A stretch of 64,000 nt of DNA from Burkholderiales bacterium (GCA_016191525.1 JACPOK010000033.1:496001-560000), one strand, 5' to 3'; shown: positions 37,956-47,218, numbered from the stretch's first letter. The notes: generated by a model from the sequence alone, not told the origin. A program made the numbers and translations.

Positions 37956-38354
37956 ATGAAACGCATCCTCACCATCCTCGCGGTCGCCACCGCCTGCGCC
38001 TTTGCCGGCACGGCCGGCGCCGCCGCCAGCAAGGACGAGTACAAGGCCGGCAAGGCGAAGGCCGAAGCCGACTACAAGGCCGCCAAGGACCTTTGCAAGC
38101 CGATGAAGGGCAATGCCCAGGACGTGTGCAAGGTGGAAGCCAAGGGCAACTACGAGGTGGCCAAGGCCGAACTGGAAGCCCAGAAGGAGCCCAGCCCCCG
38201 CCACGAAGCCGCCGTCAAGAAGGAACGCGCCGAAGCCGCCTACAAGCTGGCCCGCGAAAAGTGCGGCGACATGAAGGGCGATGCCAAGAGCGCTTGCAAG
38301 AAGGACGCCAAGGCGTCCTATGCCAGCGCCAAGGGCGACGCCAAAAAGATGTGA
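37956..38354 (+). CDS. Small periplasmic Lys/Ala-rich protein with a duplicated cysteine module
   Basis: A 132-residue secreted protein with a signal peptide (cleavage after GTAGAA, about 23). The mature part is highly charged and predicted helical. Two related modules each carry two cysteines and a K-G-[ND]-A core: KDLCKPMKGNAQDVCKVEA and REKCGDMKGDAKSACKKDA. The four cysteines could form disulfides. AGGAG precedes the start. Its position behind csbD suggests a stress role. The function is unknown. Confidence 0.82.
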   Translation: MKRILTILAVATACAFAGTAGAAASKDEYKAGKAKAEADYKAAKDLCKPMKGNAQDVCKVEAKGNYEVAKAELEAQKEPSPRHEAAVKKERAEAAYKLAREKCGDMKGDAKSACKKDAKASYASAKGDAKKM

Positions 38355-38364
38355 TTGCGGCGGG

Positions 38365-39093
38365 CTAGCCCAGCCAGTGGGTGAACGATTCCACCGCCTC
38401 GCGGGGTGTGTGGAAGCTGTTCACTTTCGCCGCTTCATCGGCGAAGCCCAGCGACATTCCGCAGACCAGCATTTCGTCGGCGCCCGCGCCGATGTGGGGC
38501 AGTACGATCTTCGCGAAGCCATTCCACGCCGCCTGCGGGCAGGAGTGCAGCCCCCGGGCGCGCGCCGCGACCATGATGCTCTGCAGGAACATGCCGTAGT
38601 CCACCAGCGAGCCGCGGCCCATCACGCGGTCCAGCGTGAACATCAGCCCCACTGGCGCGTCGAAGAACCGGTAGTTGCGCTGGTGCTGGGCGTGCATCTT
38701 GTCCTTGTCGCCCTTGGTAATGCCCAGCAGGCCGTACAGGCTCCAGCCGTTTTCGCGTCGCCGGTCGATGTAAGGCGAGACCCATTTCTCGGGGTAGTAG
38801 TCGTACTCCTCCCGGTACTCGGCGGCCAGCGCCGGATTGGCATAGATGGCGTCATGCGCGGCACAGACCTTCTCGACCAGCGCTTCGCGGCTGCCGTCCT
38901 GCAGCACATAGACCTTCCACGGCTGGGTGTTGGTGCCCGAGGCCGCGCGCCGGGCCACGTCCAGGATGGCTTCAATCGTCTCGCGGGGCACCGGCGTGGG
39001 CAGGAACTGCCGCGCCGAGAAACGGCTCTGGATGGCGGCATCGACGCTGGCGGGGTCCTGCACCACGGTGCTCACCTGGGAGGGGTTGGTCAT
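38365..39093 (-). CDS. Nitroreductase-family protein
   Basis: A 242-residue FMN-dependent nitroreductase-fold protein. The N-terminal FMN phosphate-binding segment is RFSARQFLPTPVP, with SGTNTQPWKVYVL following. DYGMFLQSIMVAARARGL and the G-F-A-D-E C-terminal region fit the family. The likely reaction is NAD(P)H-dependent two-electron reduction; the natural substrate is unknown. It overlaps the thioesterase stop/start by four bases and is last in the deacetylase-thioesterase-nitroreductase operon. Confidence 0.9.
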   Translation of the reverse strand: MTNPSQVSTVVQDPASVDAAIQSRFSARQFLPTPVPRETIEAILDVARRAASGTNTQPWKVYVLQDGSREALVEKVCAAHDAIYANPALAAEYREEYDYYPEKWVSPYIDRRRENGWSLYGLLGITKGDKDKMHAQHQRNYRFFDAPVGLMFTLDRVMGRGSLVDYGMFLQSIMVAARARGLHSCPQAAWNGFAKIVLPHIGAGADEMLVCGMSLGFADEAAKVNSFHTPREAVESFTHWLG

Positions 39094-39536
39094 TGAAGCG
39101 CTTCCAGCACGGATTTGAGTTTGCCGGGCAGCGTGGTGGGCCGGCGCGAGGCCTTGTCCACGTACACATGGATGAAGTGGCCCTTGGCCGCGGTGAGTTC
39201 GTGGCCCTGGACGAAGATGCCCACCTCATAGCGCACGCTGGACTTGCCCAGGTGCGCCACGCGCAGGCCGGCTTCCACCGTCTGCGGGAATTCAACGGAC
39301 GAGAAGTAGTTGCAATGGGTCTCCACCACCAGGCCGATGGTCTGGCCGTCGTGGATGTCCAGCGCGCCCGCTTCGATCAGGTGGGCGTTCACAGCGCTAT
39401 CGAACCAGCTGTAGTACACGACGTTGTTGACGTGGCCATAGGCGTCGTTGTCCATCCAGCGAGTGCTGATGGTGCGGAAGGCACGGTAGGCGCTGCGCGG
39501 TTCGGGCTGGGGTTTGGCGGGGGCGGTGTCTGTCAT
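39090..39536 (-). CDS. Acyl-CoA thioesterase, 4-hydroxybenzoyl-CoA thioesterase-like hotdog
   Basis: A 148-residue single-hotdog protein. The N-terminal active-site stretch TRWMDNDAYGHVNNVVYYSWFD has the catalytic aspartate of the 4HBT group. The region FSSVEFPQTVEAGLRV and VGIFVQGHELTAAKGHFIHVYVD completes the fold. It would hydrolyse acyl-CoA thioesters in the cytoplasm; chain type is unknown. Both ends overlap neighbours as ATGA, so it is translationally coupled. Confidence 0.9.
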   Translation of the reverse strand: MTDTAPAKPQPEPRSAYRAFRTISTRWMDNDAYGHVNNVVYYSWFDSAVNAHLIEAGALDIHDGQTIGLVVETHCNYFSSVEFPQTVEAGLRVAHLGKSSVRYEVGIFVQGHELTAAKGHFIHVYVDKASRRPTTLPGKLKSVLEALQ

Positions 39537-40461
39537 CGCGCTTGATTCTGCCAGCGCCGCCAGTACTGCGCCCCGACCCCGAAGGTGTTGACCTGAGCCT
39601 GCACCGTGTCCTCGATGCGCACGCCGTAGCCGCCGGCCATGGCAAAGGCCAGCGGAATGCGCCGCTGCCAGGCCCAGTCGAAGACACGCCTGTCACGCGC
39701 TTCCAGCCCGTCCCAGGTGAGCTTTAGCCGGCCCAGCCGGTCGCCCTCGTGCGGGTCGGAACCGGCCAGGTAGATCACCAGCCCGGGTTCGAAGCGCCCT
39801 TCCAGCCCGGTGAGCGCGCCTTCCAGCGCCTGCAGGTATTCGTCGTCGCGGCAACCGTCGGGCAGCGGCACGTCCAGGTCGCTGGCCTCCTTGCGGAACG
39901 GAAAGTTCTTCTGGCCGTGCAGCGACAGGGTGAACACGCTCTCGTCCTTGCGGAAGATGCTGGCCGTGCCGTTGCCCTGGTGCACGTCCAGGTCGATGAT
40001 GGCCACCTGCAGCGGCTTGCGGCTGGCCCTCGCCTGCTCTGCCTGCATCAGCCGCGCGGCCACGGCCGCGTCGTTGAAGACGCAGAAGCCCCCGCCCCTG
40101 TCGGTATACGAATGGTGCGTGCCGCCCGCGATGTTGGCGGCTACGCCCTCACGCAGCGCGGCGCGGCAGGCAGCCACGGTGGCGCCCACCGAGCGGCGCG
40201 CCCGGTCGGCCATGGCCTCGCTCCAGGGAAAGCCGATTTCGCGCATCGCCTGCGGGCTGATGGACCCATCGGTGATGGCCTGATGTACGCGGGCGTGTGG
40301 GCCAGTGCCAGTTCGCCGTCGCTGGCCGGCAGAGCCTGCATCAGCCGCGCCTGCGGCAGCTCAGCCGCCAGCCGGTCGCGCAGCAGCTGGTATTTGCGCA
40401 TCGGGAAGCGGTGGCCGGCGGGCAGGCTCAGCACGAACTGGGTGGCGTAATAGACCTGCAC
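39533..40461 (-). pseudogene. Histone-deacetylase-family amidohydrolase, apparently frameshifted
   Basis: Two adjacent frames together give a full class II HDAC-like protein. The first part starts at a GTG at 40461 (QVYYATQFVLSLPAGHRFP) and runs to LALAHTPAY near 40285. The rest continues in another frame with QAITDGSISPQAM and contains the catalytic GTHHSYTD, IDLDVHQGNG and SDPHEGDRLG motifs, ending at 39533. The sequence at the junction looks like a loss of about 4 bp from a TAC/GTAC-rich spot. It may be a real pseudogene, a phase-variable spot or a sequencing error. Downstream coupling to the thioesterase is intact. Confidence 0.75.
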
Positions 40462-40521
40462 CCGGCCATTGTGTCCGCGGTCCCTTGCCGTACCGGACTT
40501 AGGGGTTGCTTTCTAGAATGG

Positions 40522-40589
40522 TGCAATGCAGCAAAAAGCGCTTGCAAACCCCGCCCACGCCTCTATACTTCTATCCATGCTGCACTGCA
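40522..40589 (+). promoter_or_regulatory. phaP promoter flanked by two inverted TGCA-rich sites
   Basis: A -35 TTGCAA (40542-40547) and -10 TATACT (40564-40569) are 16 bp apart. TGCAATGCAGCA (40522-40533) lies upstream and its reverse-complement relative TGCTGCACTGCA (40578-40589, 11 of 12 matching) lies at the expected start. TGCA-rich repeats of this kind at phasin promoters are bound by PhaR in other bacteria; PhaR itself is not in the window. Confidence 0.6.
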
Positions 40590-40664
40590 ACATAAACAGG
40601 GCCAGGGGGCCGGTTCAGCGCAGATAGTGATCCTCACCTTTTCACCACTACTGGAGATATGAAT

Positions 40665-41207
40665 ATGCTGACCGCTGAACAAGTCCTGGCCTCGCAAAAA
40701 GCTTCCATCGAAACCCTGTTCGGCCTGACCGGCAAGGCTTTCGAAGGCGTCGAGAAGCTCGTCGAGCTGAACATGACCGCCACCAAGGCTGCCCTGGCCG
40801 AAGCCGCCGGCACCACGCAAGCCGCCCTGTCCGTCAAGGACGCGCAAGAATACATGGCCCTCCAAGCCGGCCTGTTCCAGCCCCTGGCCGAGAAGACCGC
40901 TGCCTACAGCCGTCACCTGTATGACATCGCCACCGGCGCCGGCGCCGAATTCGGCCGCGCTTTCGAAGCGCAAGCCGCTGAAGCCCAGAAGAAGTTCCTG
41001 GCTGTGGTGGACAACGCCGCCAAGAACGCACCCGCCGGCAGCGAAACCGCTGTTGCCGTGTTCAAGAGCGCCGTTGCCGCCGGCAACAACGCCCTGGAAT
41101 CCGTGCAAAAGGCCGTCAAGCAAGCCTCCGATGTCGCCGAAGCCAACTTCAACGCCGTGGCCAACACTGCTGTGAACGCTTCCAAGACCACCGCCAAGAA
41201 GCGTTAA
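40665..41207 (+). CDS. phaP: Phasin (PHA granule-associated protein)
   Basis: A 180-residue phasin of the beta-proteobacterial type that coats polyhydroxyalkanoate granules. It opens with [20 protein letters not shown], consists of long amphipathic helices and ends in a lysine-rich tail (TTAKKR). There are no cysteines. The start at 40665 was preferred to an ATG six bases earlier because GGAG then lies at 8 bp rather than 2. Codon use is strongly biased to favoured codons, fitting high expression. It is monocistronic with its own promoter and terminator. Confidence 0.93.
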   Translation: MLTAEQVLASQKASIETLFGLTGKAFEGVEKLVELNMTATKAALAEAAGTTQAALSVKDAQEYMALQAGLFQPLAEKTAAYSRHLYDIATGAGAEFGRAFEAQAAEAQKKFLAVVDNAAKNAPAGSETAVAVFKSAVAAGNNALESVQKAVKQASDVAEANFNAVANTAVNASKTTAKKR

Positions 41208-41364
41208 TTTCGTCACTTGAACCGGAGTTTCCTGCCCCCAGCTTTCTGGAGCAGGAACTCTACAAGTCACGGAGCATCTATTCGATACTCTTGTTGATTG
41301 AACGAGAGTTCTTCAGGTTGTCTCCTCGGGTCCTTTCGACACCTCCAAGGTTCAGGGATCCTTC

Positions 41365-41395
41365 AAGGCCCAGTTTTCGGACTGGGCCTTTTTTT
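41365..41395 (+). terminator. Rho-independent terminator downstream of phaP
   Basis: A perfect 10-bp stem (41365-41374 with 41381-41390), six-base loop, and a seven-T run (41389-41395). The stop codon of the convergent patatin gene overlaps the T run. Confidence 0.9.
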
Positions 41396-42296
41396 ATTTC
41401 ACTTTCGCTTCCATCGCTGAACGCAACTGGGGCAGCAGGCTCTGCATGGCGGCGCGCCCGGCTTCGATGGCCCGGCGCCGCGAAGCGAAGTCGGCGCCGG
41501 CAAAGCCGGCCAGCGCAGGCCGCACCACCACATCCGCCTCGCGCAGTTCGTAGCTGTTGATGCTCTTGCCCATGATGGCGAAGGTCTGCAGCAGGATCTG
41601 CAGCGTGTCGCCGGCCGGGTTCCCCTCAGGCGCGGCCGAAATATCCACCGCGATGACGAGTTCGGCCCCCATCTGCCGCGCATAGCGCACCGGCACGGGC
41701 GACACCAGCCCGCCGTCCACATACTCATGCGTGCCGATCTTCACCGGCAGGAACACGGCCGGCACCGCGCTGGAAGCGCGCACCGCCGTGCCGGTATCGC
41801 CGCGCTGGAACAGCACGCCATGCCCGCTGTTCAGGTCGGTGGCGACGATGCCCAGCGGCACGGTCATGTTCTCGATCAGCTTGTTGCCCACCTGGGCGTT
41901 GACGTAGCGGGCCAGCGCCTCGCCGCGCAGCATGCCGCGGCTGAAGATGGGCAGCGTCCAGTCGGTGAAAGCGGCCTCCTCCATCTCCACGGCCACCTGC
42001 TGCAGCTGCGTCGCATTGCGCCCGCTGGCGTACAGCGCCGCCACCAGGCTGCCGGCGGAAGTGCCCACCACCAGGTCGGGCCTGAAGCCCGCCTCCTCCA
42101 GCACCTGGATCACGCCCACATGGGCAAAGCCGCGGGCAGCCCCGCCGCCCAGCGCCAGGCCGATCTTCGGCGCGCGCTTGGGCACAGGCAGGGGCGGCGC
42201 CACGGGTTCGGCGGGACGGGGCGCGGAGGCGCAGCCGCTCAGCACAAGGGCGGCGATAATTGACGTTAACGTCAACCAAGAGCAGGAGAATTTCAT
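41394..42296 (-). CDS. Patatin-like phospholipase, lipoprotein
   Basis: A 300-residue protein with a lipoprotein signal (lipobox LSGC, cysteine at about residue 22). The patatin elements are the oxyanion loop [16 protein letters not shown], the nucleophile GTSAGS and the catalytic aspartate in [11 protein letters not shown]. It belongs to the bacterial YchK/RssA-like group and probably hydrolyses lipids at the cell envelope. The start (ATG at 42296) shares the CATG of the divergent SDR start, so the two start codons overlap; no ribosome site is seen for this gene. A 16-bp palindrome lies inside its signal-peptide codons. Confidence 0.87.
   Translation of the reverse strand: MKFSCSWLTLTSIIAALVLSGCASAPRPAEPVAPPLPVPKRAPKIGLALGGGAARGFAHVGVIQVLEEAGFRPDLVVGTSAGSLVAALYASGRNATQLQQVAVEMEEAAFTDWTLPIFSRGMLRGEALARYVNAQVGNKLIENMTVPLGIVATDLNSGHGVLFQRGDTGTAVRASSAVPAVFLPVKIGTHEYVDGGLVSPVPVRYARQMGAELVIAVDISAAPEGNPAGDTLQILLQTFAIMGKSINSYELREADVVVRPALAGFAGADFASRRRAIEAGRAAMQSLLPQLRSAMEAKVK
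42260..42275. promoter_or_regulatory. Perfect 16-bp palindrome TTGACGTTAACGTCAA
   Basis: It is fully symmetrical and lies 20 bp before the SDR start, inside the first codons of the divergent patatin gene. A -10-like GATAAT (42255-42260) abuts it. The shape resembles operators of MerR- or TetR-type regulators of acyl-CoA degradation genes. No such regulator is adjacent. Confidence 0.6.
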
Positions 42297-43053
42297 GGAC
42301 ATCAAGGGCAAGGTCTTCATTGTCACCGGCGGCGCATCGGGCCTGGGCGAAGGCACGGCGCGCATGCTGGCGGCCAACGGCGGCACGGTGGTGATTGCCG
42401 ACATGCAGGTTGAAAAAGGCGAAGCGATTGCCAGGGAAATCGGCGGCGCCTTCGTCAAGTGCGACGTCAGCCAGGAAGCCGACGGCCAGGCCGTGGTGGC
42501 CAAGGCTGTTTCATTGGGCAAGCTGATGGGCCTGGTCAACTGCGCCGGCATCGCCCCCGCCGAGAAGACCGTGGGCAAGAACGGCGCGCACAACTTCGGC
42601 GTGTTCAGCAAGACTATCACCGTCAACCTGATCGGCAGCTTCAACATGATCCGCCTGGCCGCCGAGGCCATGAGCAAGAACGAGCCCGAGGCCACCGGCG
42701 AGCGCGGCGTGATGATCTCCACGGCTTCCGTGGCGGCGTATGACGGCCAGATCGGCCAGGCCGCGTACAGCGCCTCCAAGGGCGGCGTGGTCGGCATGAC
42801 GCTGCCCATCGCCCGGGACCTGGCGCGCAACGGCATCCGCAACATGACGATTGCACCCGGCATCTTCGGCACGCCCATGATGTTCGGCATGCCCAAGGAA
42901 GTGCAGGATTCACTGGCCGCCAGCGTGCCCTTCCCTTCGCGCCTGGGCACGCCCGAGGACTACGCCAAGCTGGCGAAGCACATCTTCGAGAACGACATGC
43001 TCAATGGCGAAGTGATCCGCCTGGACGGCGCGATCCGCCTGGCGCCGCGCTAA
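42295..43053 (+). CDS. SDR dehydrogenase, 3-hydroxyacyl-CoA dehydrogenase type II-like
   Basis: A 252-residue short-chain dehydrogenase. The NAD-binding motif is [12 protein letters not shown] with D36 in VVIADMQ (NAD preference). The NAG-type motif is [10 protein letters not shown], and the catalytic S-Y-K is in [24 protein letters not shown]-like PGIFGTPMM and length match the HSD17B10-like 3-hydroxyacyl-CoA dehydrogenases of fatty-acid and isoleucine breakdown. AGGAG lies 8 bp before the start. It stands alone with a perfect palindrome upstream. The exact substrate is inferred. Confidence 0.92.
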   Translation: MDIKGKVFIVTGGASGLGEGTARMLAANGGTVVIADMQVEKGEAIAREIGGAFVKCDVSQEADGQAVVAKAVSLGKLMGLVNCAGIAPAEKTVGKNGAHNFGVFSKTITVNLIGSFNMIRLAAEAMSKNEPEATGERGVMISTASVAAYDGQIGQAAYSASKGGVVGMTLPIARDLARNGIRNMTIAPGIFGTPMMFGMPKEVQDSLAASVPFPSRLGTPEDYAKLAKHIFENDMLNGEVIRLDGAIRLAPR

Positions 43054-43066
43054 GCGGCTGCGCCCG

Positions 43067-44884
43067 ATGTCCGTAGCGCGGCTACCCGCCCTTGCGTGGG
43101 TGCTGGCCCTGCTGTGCGGCTGTGCTACGCCGCCCGGCCCAGGCCCCGCCACGGCGTCCGCAGTGCGTGCGCAACCGGAGGGCTCGTCGGGCTACACCCC
43201 CAAGCCTGGCTGGGCCACCCGGCGGTTCGCGGTTGCTGCGGCCAACCCGCTGGCCGCACAGGCGGGCTACCAGGTGCTCAAGGACGGCGGCTCCGCGGTG
43301 GATGCGGCAGTGGCCGTGCAGATGGTGCTGGCGCTGGTCGAGCCGCAATCCAATGGCATAGGCGGAGGCGCTTTCCTGGTGCATTTCGACGGCAAGGAAG
43401 TGCGGGCCTTCGACGGGCGCGAAACCGCGCCCGCGGCTGCCGGCGAGCAGCTGTTCCTGGACGCTCGCGGCAAGCCGATGCCGTTTGCCGATGCGGCGGT
43501 GGGTGGGCGTGCGGTGGGGGTGCCGGGCGCCGTGCGCATGCTCGAGCTGGCACACCGCAGGTACGGCCGGCTGCCCTGGGCCAGGCTGGCGCAACCGGCG
43601 ATCGCGCTTGCCGAACAGGGCTTCCCGGTCAGCCCGCGAATGCGCGCCCTGCTGGTGCGGGAAGAGCACCTGCAAAAAGACCCCGTGGCCCGGGCCTATT
43701 TCTACGACTCCGCAGGCCAGCCCTGGCCGGTGGGCCACTTGTTGAAGAACCCCGAACTGGCCTCGATGCTCCGCCTGATAGGCGCCGGCGGTTCCCGGGC
43801 GCTGCTGGAGGGTGAGGTTGCCCAGGCAATCGTGGACAAGGTGCGCGGGCACCCGACCAATCCCGGCGTGCTCGCGCTGCCCGACCTGGCGCGCTACGAG
43901 GCCAGGGAGCGCCCTGCGCTGTGTCACGACTACGCGGCCGCGCGCAAGGAGCTGCGCCTGTGCGGGATGCCTCCACCGAGTTCGGGCGCCATCACCATCG
44001 GCCAGATCCTCGGCCAGCTGGCCAACACCAATGCGGCGCGGCTTCCCGTGCCGCAAGGCCAGCCCGGGGCGCAATGGCTTCACCTGTACGCCGAATCCGC
44101 GCGCCTGGCCCAGGCCGACCGGGCCCAGTACGTAGCCGACCCCGACTTCGTCGCGCCGCCGGCGGGCAGCTGGATGAGTTTGCTGGACCCGGCCTACCTC
44201 GCAGCCCGGGCCCGCCTGATCGGCGAGCGCGCCATGGAGACGGCCCCGGCGGGCACGCCGGCTTCCGCCAGGGCATCCCATGCGCCGATGGACGAGCAAC
44301 CAGAATACGGGACGTCGCATATTTCCATCATCGACGCCGCAGGAAATGCGCTTGCAATGACCACGACGATCGAGGACGCCTGGGGATCGCGCGTGATGGT
44401 CAATCGCGGCCGGGGGCTGGCCGGCGGATTCCTGCTCAACAACGAACTGACCGATTTCAGTTTCGCACCGGCCGACGACGCCGGCACGCCGGTTGCCAAC
44501 CGGGTGCAGCCGGGCAAGCGCCCACGGTCTTCGATGGCGCCCACGCTGGTGTTCGACAAGGCGGATGGCAGGCTGCTGATGACCACGGGCAGTTCGGGCG
44601 GCGCCGCGATCATCCACTACACCGCCAAGACGCTGTACGCCACCCTGAACTGGGGCATGGATGTGCAGCAAGCCATCGCCTTGCCCAATTTCGGCGTGCT
44701 GGGCAACACCCTGGTGGTCGAGGAAAAGCGTTTCCCCTCCGCCACGCTGCGCGCGCTGGAGGCGCTGGGCCACCGGGTGCGTGAGGAGCCGATGACCAGC
44801 GGCAGCCAGGCAGTGCAGACCACACCACAGGGCCTGTACGGCGGCGCCGACCCGCGGCGGGAGGGCATCGTCGCGGGCGATTGA
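43067..44884 (+). CDS. ggt: Gamma-glutamyltransferase, lipoprotein form
   Basis: A 605-residue Ntn-hydrolase precursor. The signal ends in a lipobox-like LLCGC (cysteine about residue 19). Autocleavage and catalysis should use T416 in EYGTSHIS, splitting it into a large and a small subunit. Family blocks include QSNGIGGGAFLVH, FDGRETAPAAA, GVPGAV, and SSMAPTLVF with GSSGGAAI in the small subunit. It would cleave glutathione or gamma-glutamyl amides in the periplasm. It follows the SDR gene by 13 bp. Confidence 0.93.
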   Translation: MSVARLPALAWVLALLCGCATPPGPGPATASAVRAQPEGSSGYTPKPGWATRRFAVAAANPLAAQAGYQVLKDGGSAVDAAVAVQMVLALVEPQSNGIGGGAFLVHFDGKEVRAFDGRETAPAAAGEQLFLDARGKPMPFADAAVGGRAVGVPGAVRMLELAHRRYGRLPWARLAQPAIALAEQGFPVSPRMRALLVREEHLQKDPVARAYFYDSAGQPWPVGHLLKNPELASMLRLIGAGGSRALLEGEVAQAIVDKVRGHPTNPGVLALPDLARYEARERPALCHDYAAARKELRLCGMPPPSSGAITIGQILGQLANTNAARLPVPQGQPGAQWLHLYAESARLAQADRAQYVADPDFVAPPAGSWMSLLDPAYLAARARLIGERAMETAPAGTPASARASHAPMDEQPEYGTSHISIIDAAGNALAMTTTIEDAWGSRVMVNRGRGLAGGFLLNNELTDFSFAPADDAGTPVANRVQPGKRPRSSMAPTLVFDKADGRLLMTTGSSGGAAIIHYTAKTLYATLNWGMDVQQAIALPNFGVLGNTLVVEEKRFPSATLRALEALGHRVREEPMTSGSQAVQTTPQGLYGGADPRREGIVAGD

Positions 44885-44980
44885 AGCTGGGGGATTTGTG
44901 TGCGAACATCGATTCATGCGCTGCAGGCGTCGAATTGATGCCGGGGCCGCATGAATCAAATCCCAACCCTGGAGTCGCCC

Positions 44981-46018
44981 ATGCTGAATGTGTCCCCCAA
45001 CCGCTGGTTTGCCGCCGCCGCACTGGCCGGCCTGGCTGCGCTGGCCCTCCCCGCCCACGCCGGCAAGACCCTCGACGCCATCAAGGCGCGGGGGCAGGTG
45101 GTGTGCGGCGTGAACACCGGCTTGGCGGGCTTTTCGCAGGCGGACACCAGCGGCAGCTGGTCGGGCCTGGACGTGGATATCTGCAAGGCCATTGCCGCCG
45201 CCACGCTGGGCGATGCGGCCAAGGTGAAGTGGGTACCGCTGAACGCACAGCAGCGCTTCACCGCGTTGCAGTCGGGCGAAGTCGACATCCTGTCGCGCAA
45301 CACCACCTGGACGCTGACCCGCGACGCGTCGCTGGGCCTGACCTTCACCGGCGTCACCTACTACGACGGGCAGGGCTTCATGGTGCCCGCCAAGAGCAAG
45401 ATCAAGAGCGCCAAACAGCTCAAGGGCGCCACGGTCTGCGTGCAGTCCGGCACCACCACCGAGAAAAACCTTACCGATTATTCCAAGGCCAACAACCTGG
45501 CCATGAAGCCGGTGGTGTTTGAGAAACTTGACGCCACCAACGCCGCCTATTTCTCGGGCCGCTGCCAGGCCTACACCACCGACGCGTCTGGCCTGGCCTC
45601 CATCCGCAACAAGGAAGCCAAGAGCCCGGCCGACCACGTGATCCTGCCCGAGCTGATCTCCAAGGAGCCGCTGGGCCTGGTGGTGCGCCGCGGCGACGAC
45701 GAATGGGCGACCATCGTGCGCTGGGTGGTGTTCGGCCTCATCGAAGCCGAGGAATACGGCGTCATGCAGTCCAACGTGGATGCGATGGCCAAAGACAGCA
45801 AGGACCCGGTCGTGGGCCGCCTGCTGGGCACCACTGAAGACACGGGCAAGCTGCTGGGCCTGGACAAGGACTGGCTGGGCCGCGCCGTCAAGGCCACCGG
45901 CAACTACGGCGAAATCTTCGAGAGGAACGTCGGCCCCAAGACGCCACTGGCACTGCCGCGCGGCAGCAACCAGCTTTGGTCCAAGGGCGGCTTCATGTAC
46001 GCCCCTCCCGTCAGGTAA
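44981..46018 (+). CDS. aapJ: General L-amino-acid ABC importer, periplasmic binding protein
   Basis: A 345-residue substrate-binding protein with a signal peptide (cleavage after LPAHA, about residue 29). The start at 44981 has GGAG 6 bp upstream. Family-3 binding signatures include VVCGVNTGLAGFS, the ligand-contact stretch LNAQQRFTALQSGEVDILSRNTTW, and GATVCVQSGTTTEKNL. The sequence follows AapJ/BztA, the receptor for broad-range polar amino acids. It leads a four-gene transporter operon. Confidence 0.92.
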   Translation: MLNVSPNRWFAAAALAGLAALALPAHAGKTLDAIKARGQVVCGVNTGLAGFSQADTSGSWSGLDVDICKAIAAATLGDAAKVKWVPLNAQQRFTALQSGEVDILSRNTTWTLTRDASLGLTFTGVTYYDGQGFMVPAKSKIKSAKQLKGATVCVQSGTTTEKNLTDYSKANNLAMKPVVFEKLDATNAAYFSGRCQAYTTDASGLASIRNKEAKSPADHVILPELISKEPLGLVVRRGDDEWATIVRWVVFGLIEAEEYGVMQSNVDAMAKDSKDPVVGRLLGTTEDTGKLLGLDKDWLGRAVKATGNYGEIFERNVGPKTPLALPRGSNQLWSKGGFMYAPPVR

Positions 46019-46021
46019 ACC

Positions 46022-47218
46022 TTGGCGGAGCTGATCCCGCCGCGGCGCGCACCGGCTGCGCGCCGCCAGGGCCTGTCGTGGCGCAGCAGGCGCACGCGCG
46101 GCTGGGCCTACCAGTTCGTCGCGGTGGCCGCCATCGCCTTCGTGATCTGGCTGCTGGTGAGCAGCACGCTGCAGAACATGCGGCTGCGCGGCATCCAGAG
46201 CGGCTTTGATTTCCTGCTGCAGACCGCCGGCTTCGACATCGGCGAATCCTGGTTCGGTTACGACTCGGTCGATCCTTACTGGAAGGCCTTCGCGGTCGGT
46301 GCGATGAACACATTGCGGGTGGCGGTGATCGGCATCGTTTTGTCGACGCTGCTGGGCACCGCGCTGGGCATAGGCCGGTTCTCGCACAACGTGCTGGTGC
46401 GAAGCCTGTGCTACGGCTACGTGGAACTGTTTCGCAACGTCCCGGTGCTGGTGCAGTTGCTGATGTGGTACCTGGCCTTCACCGAATACCTGCCCGCGCC
46501 GACCGAGCCGGTCAATGCGGCCGGCCTGTTCTTCGTGAGCAAGAACGGGCTGTCGTTCCCTTCACCGTTCTGGGTGGCGGGCCATGCGCTGGGCGCGGCC
46601 GGCTTCATCGCCGGCGTCGTGGCTGCAGGCCTGTACCTGTGGTTTGCGAAGCGCCGTTTTGAGCAAACCGGCCAGCAGCTCCCTGCCGCGCTGGGTGCCA
46701 TCGGCCTGTTTGTGCTGCTGGCTGCGCTGGGCCTCTGGCTGGGCGGCTCGCCGGTGGAATTCGAACTTCCCGCCATGAGCGAAATCCAGGTCGAGGGCGG
46801 CGCCTCGTGGACACCCGAATTCCTCACGGTGCTGCTGGGCCTGTCGTTCTACACCTCAGCCTTCATCGCCGAAGTGGTGCGCGCCGGCATCGCGTCGGTG
46901 CCCGCCGGCCAGCATGAGGCCAGTGCCTCGCTGGGCATCAGCCGCCTGCGTTCGATGCGGCTGGTGGTGATGCCGCAGGCGCTGCGGCTGATCATCCCGC
47001 CGCTGACCAACCAGTACCTCAATCTCACGAAAAATTCATCGCTGGCCGTGGCCGTGGGCTACCCGGACGTGGTGTCCATCGCCAACACCGCCATCAACCA
47101 GTCGGGCCGCGCGGTGGAATGCATCGCCATCATCATGGCCGTGTACTTCACGACCTCGCTGGTGACCTCGGCGCTGATGGGCTGGCTGGACCGGCACTCG
47201 GCACTGAAGGAGCGTTGA
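46022..47218 (+). CDS. aapQ: General L-amino-acid ABC importer, permease 1
   Basis: A 398-residue inner-membrane permease of the AapQ/BztB type, with an extra N-terminal helix (about 30-50) and a large insertion before the conserved C-terminal permease helices. The EAA loop is EVVRAGIASVPAGQHEASASLG. It begins at a TTG at 46022 with AGGTAA upstream; the first ATG in frame lies beyond the first membrane helix, so an alternative start is needed. It begins 4 bp after the aapJ stop. Confidence 0.9.
   Translation: MAELIPPRRAPAARRQGLSWRSRRTRGWAYQFVAVAAIAFVIWLLVSSTLQNMRLRGIQSGFDFLLQTAGFDIGESWFGYDSVDPYWKAFAVGAMNTLRVAVIGIVLSTLLGTALGIGRFSHNVLVRSLCYGYVELFRNVPVLVQLLMWYLAFTEYLPAPTEPVNAAGLFFVSKNGLSFPSPFWVAGHALGAAGFIAGVVAAGLYLWFAKRRFEQTGQQLPAALGAIGLFVLLAALGLWLGGSPVEFELPAMSEIQVEGGASWTPEFLTVLLGLSFYTSAFIAEVVRAGIASVPAGQHEASASLGISRLRSMRLVVMPQALRLIIPPLTNQYLNLTKNSSLAVAVGYPDVVSIANTAINQSGRAVECIAIIMAVYFTTSLVTSALMGWLDRHSALKER

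Noticed and set aside
41225..41260. Hairpin after phaP around GAGTTTCCTGC/GCAGGAACTC as the terminator
   Set aside because: It has a bulge and no T run; the perfect hairpin with T7 at 41365-41395 is far better.
43082..46387. A 1101-codon open frame on the minus strand
   Set aside because: It runs through ggt, aapJ and part of aapQ and has the low-complexity composition of a GC-rich antisense frame.
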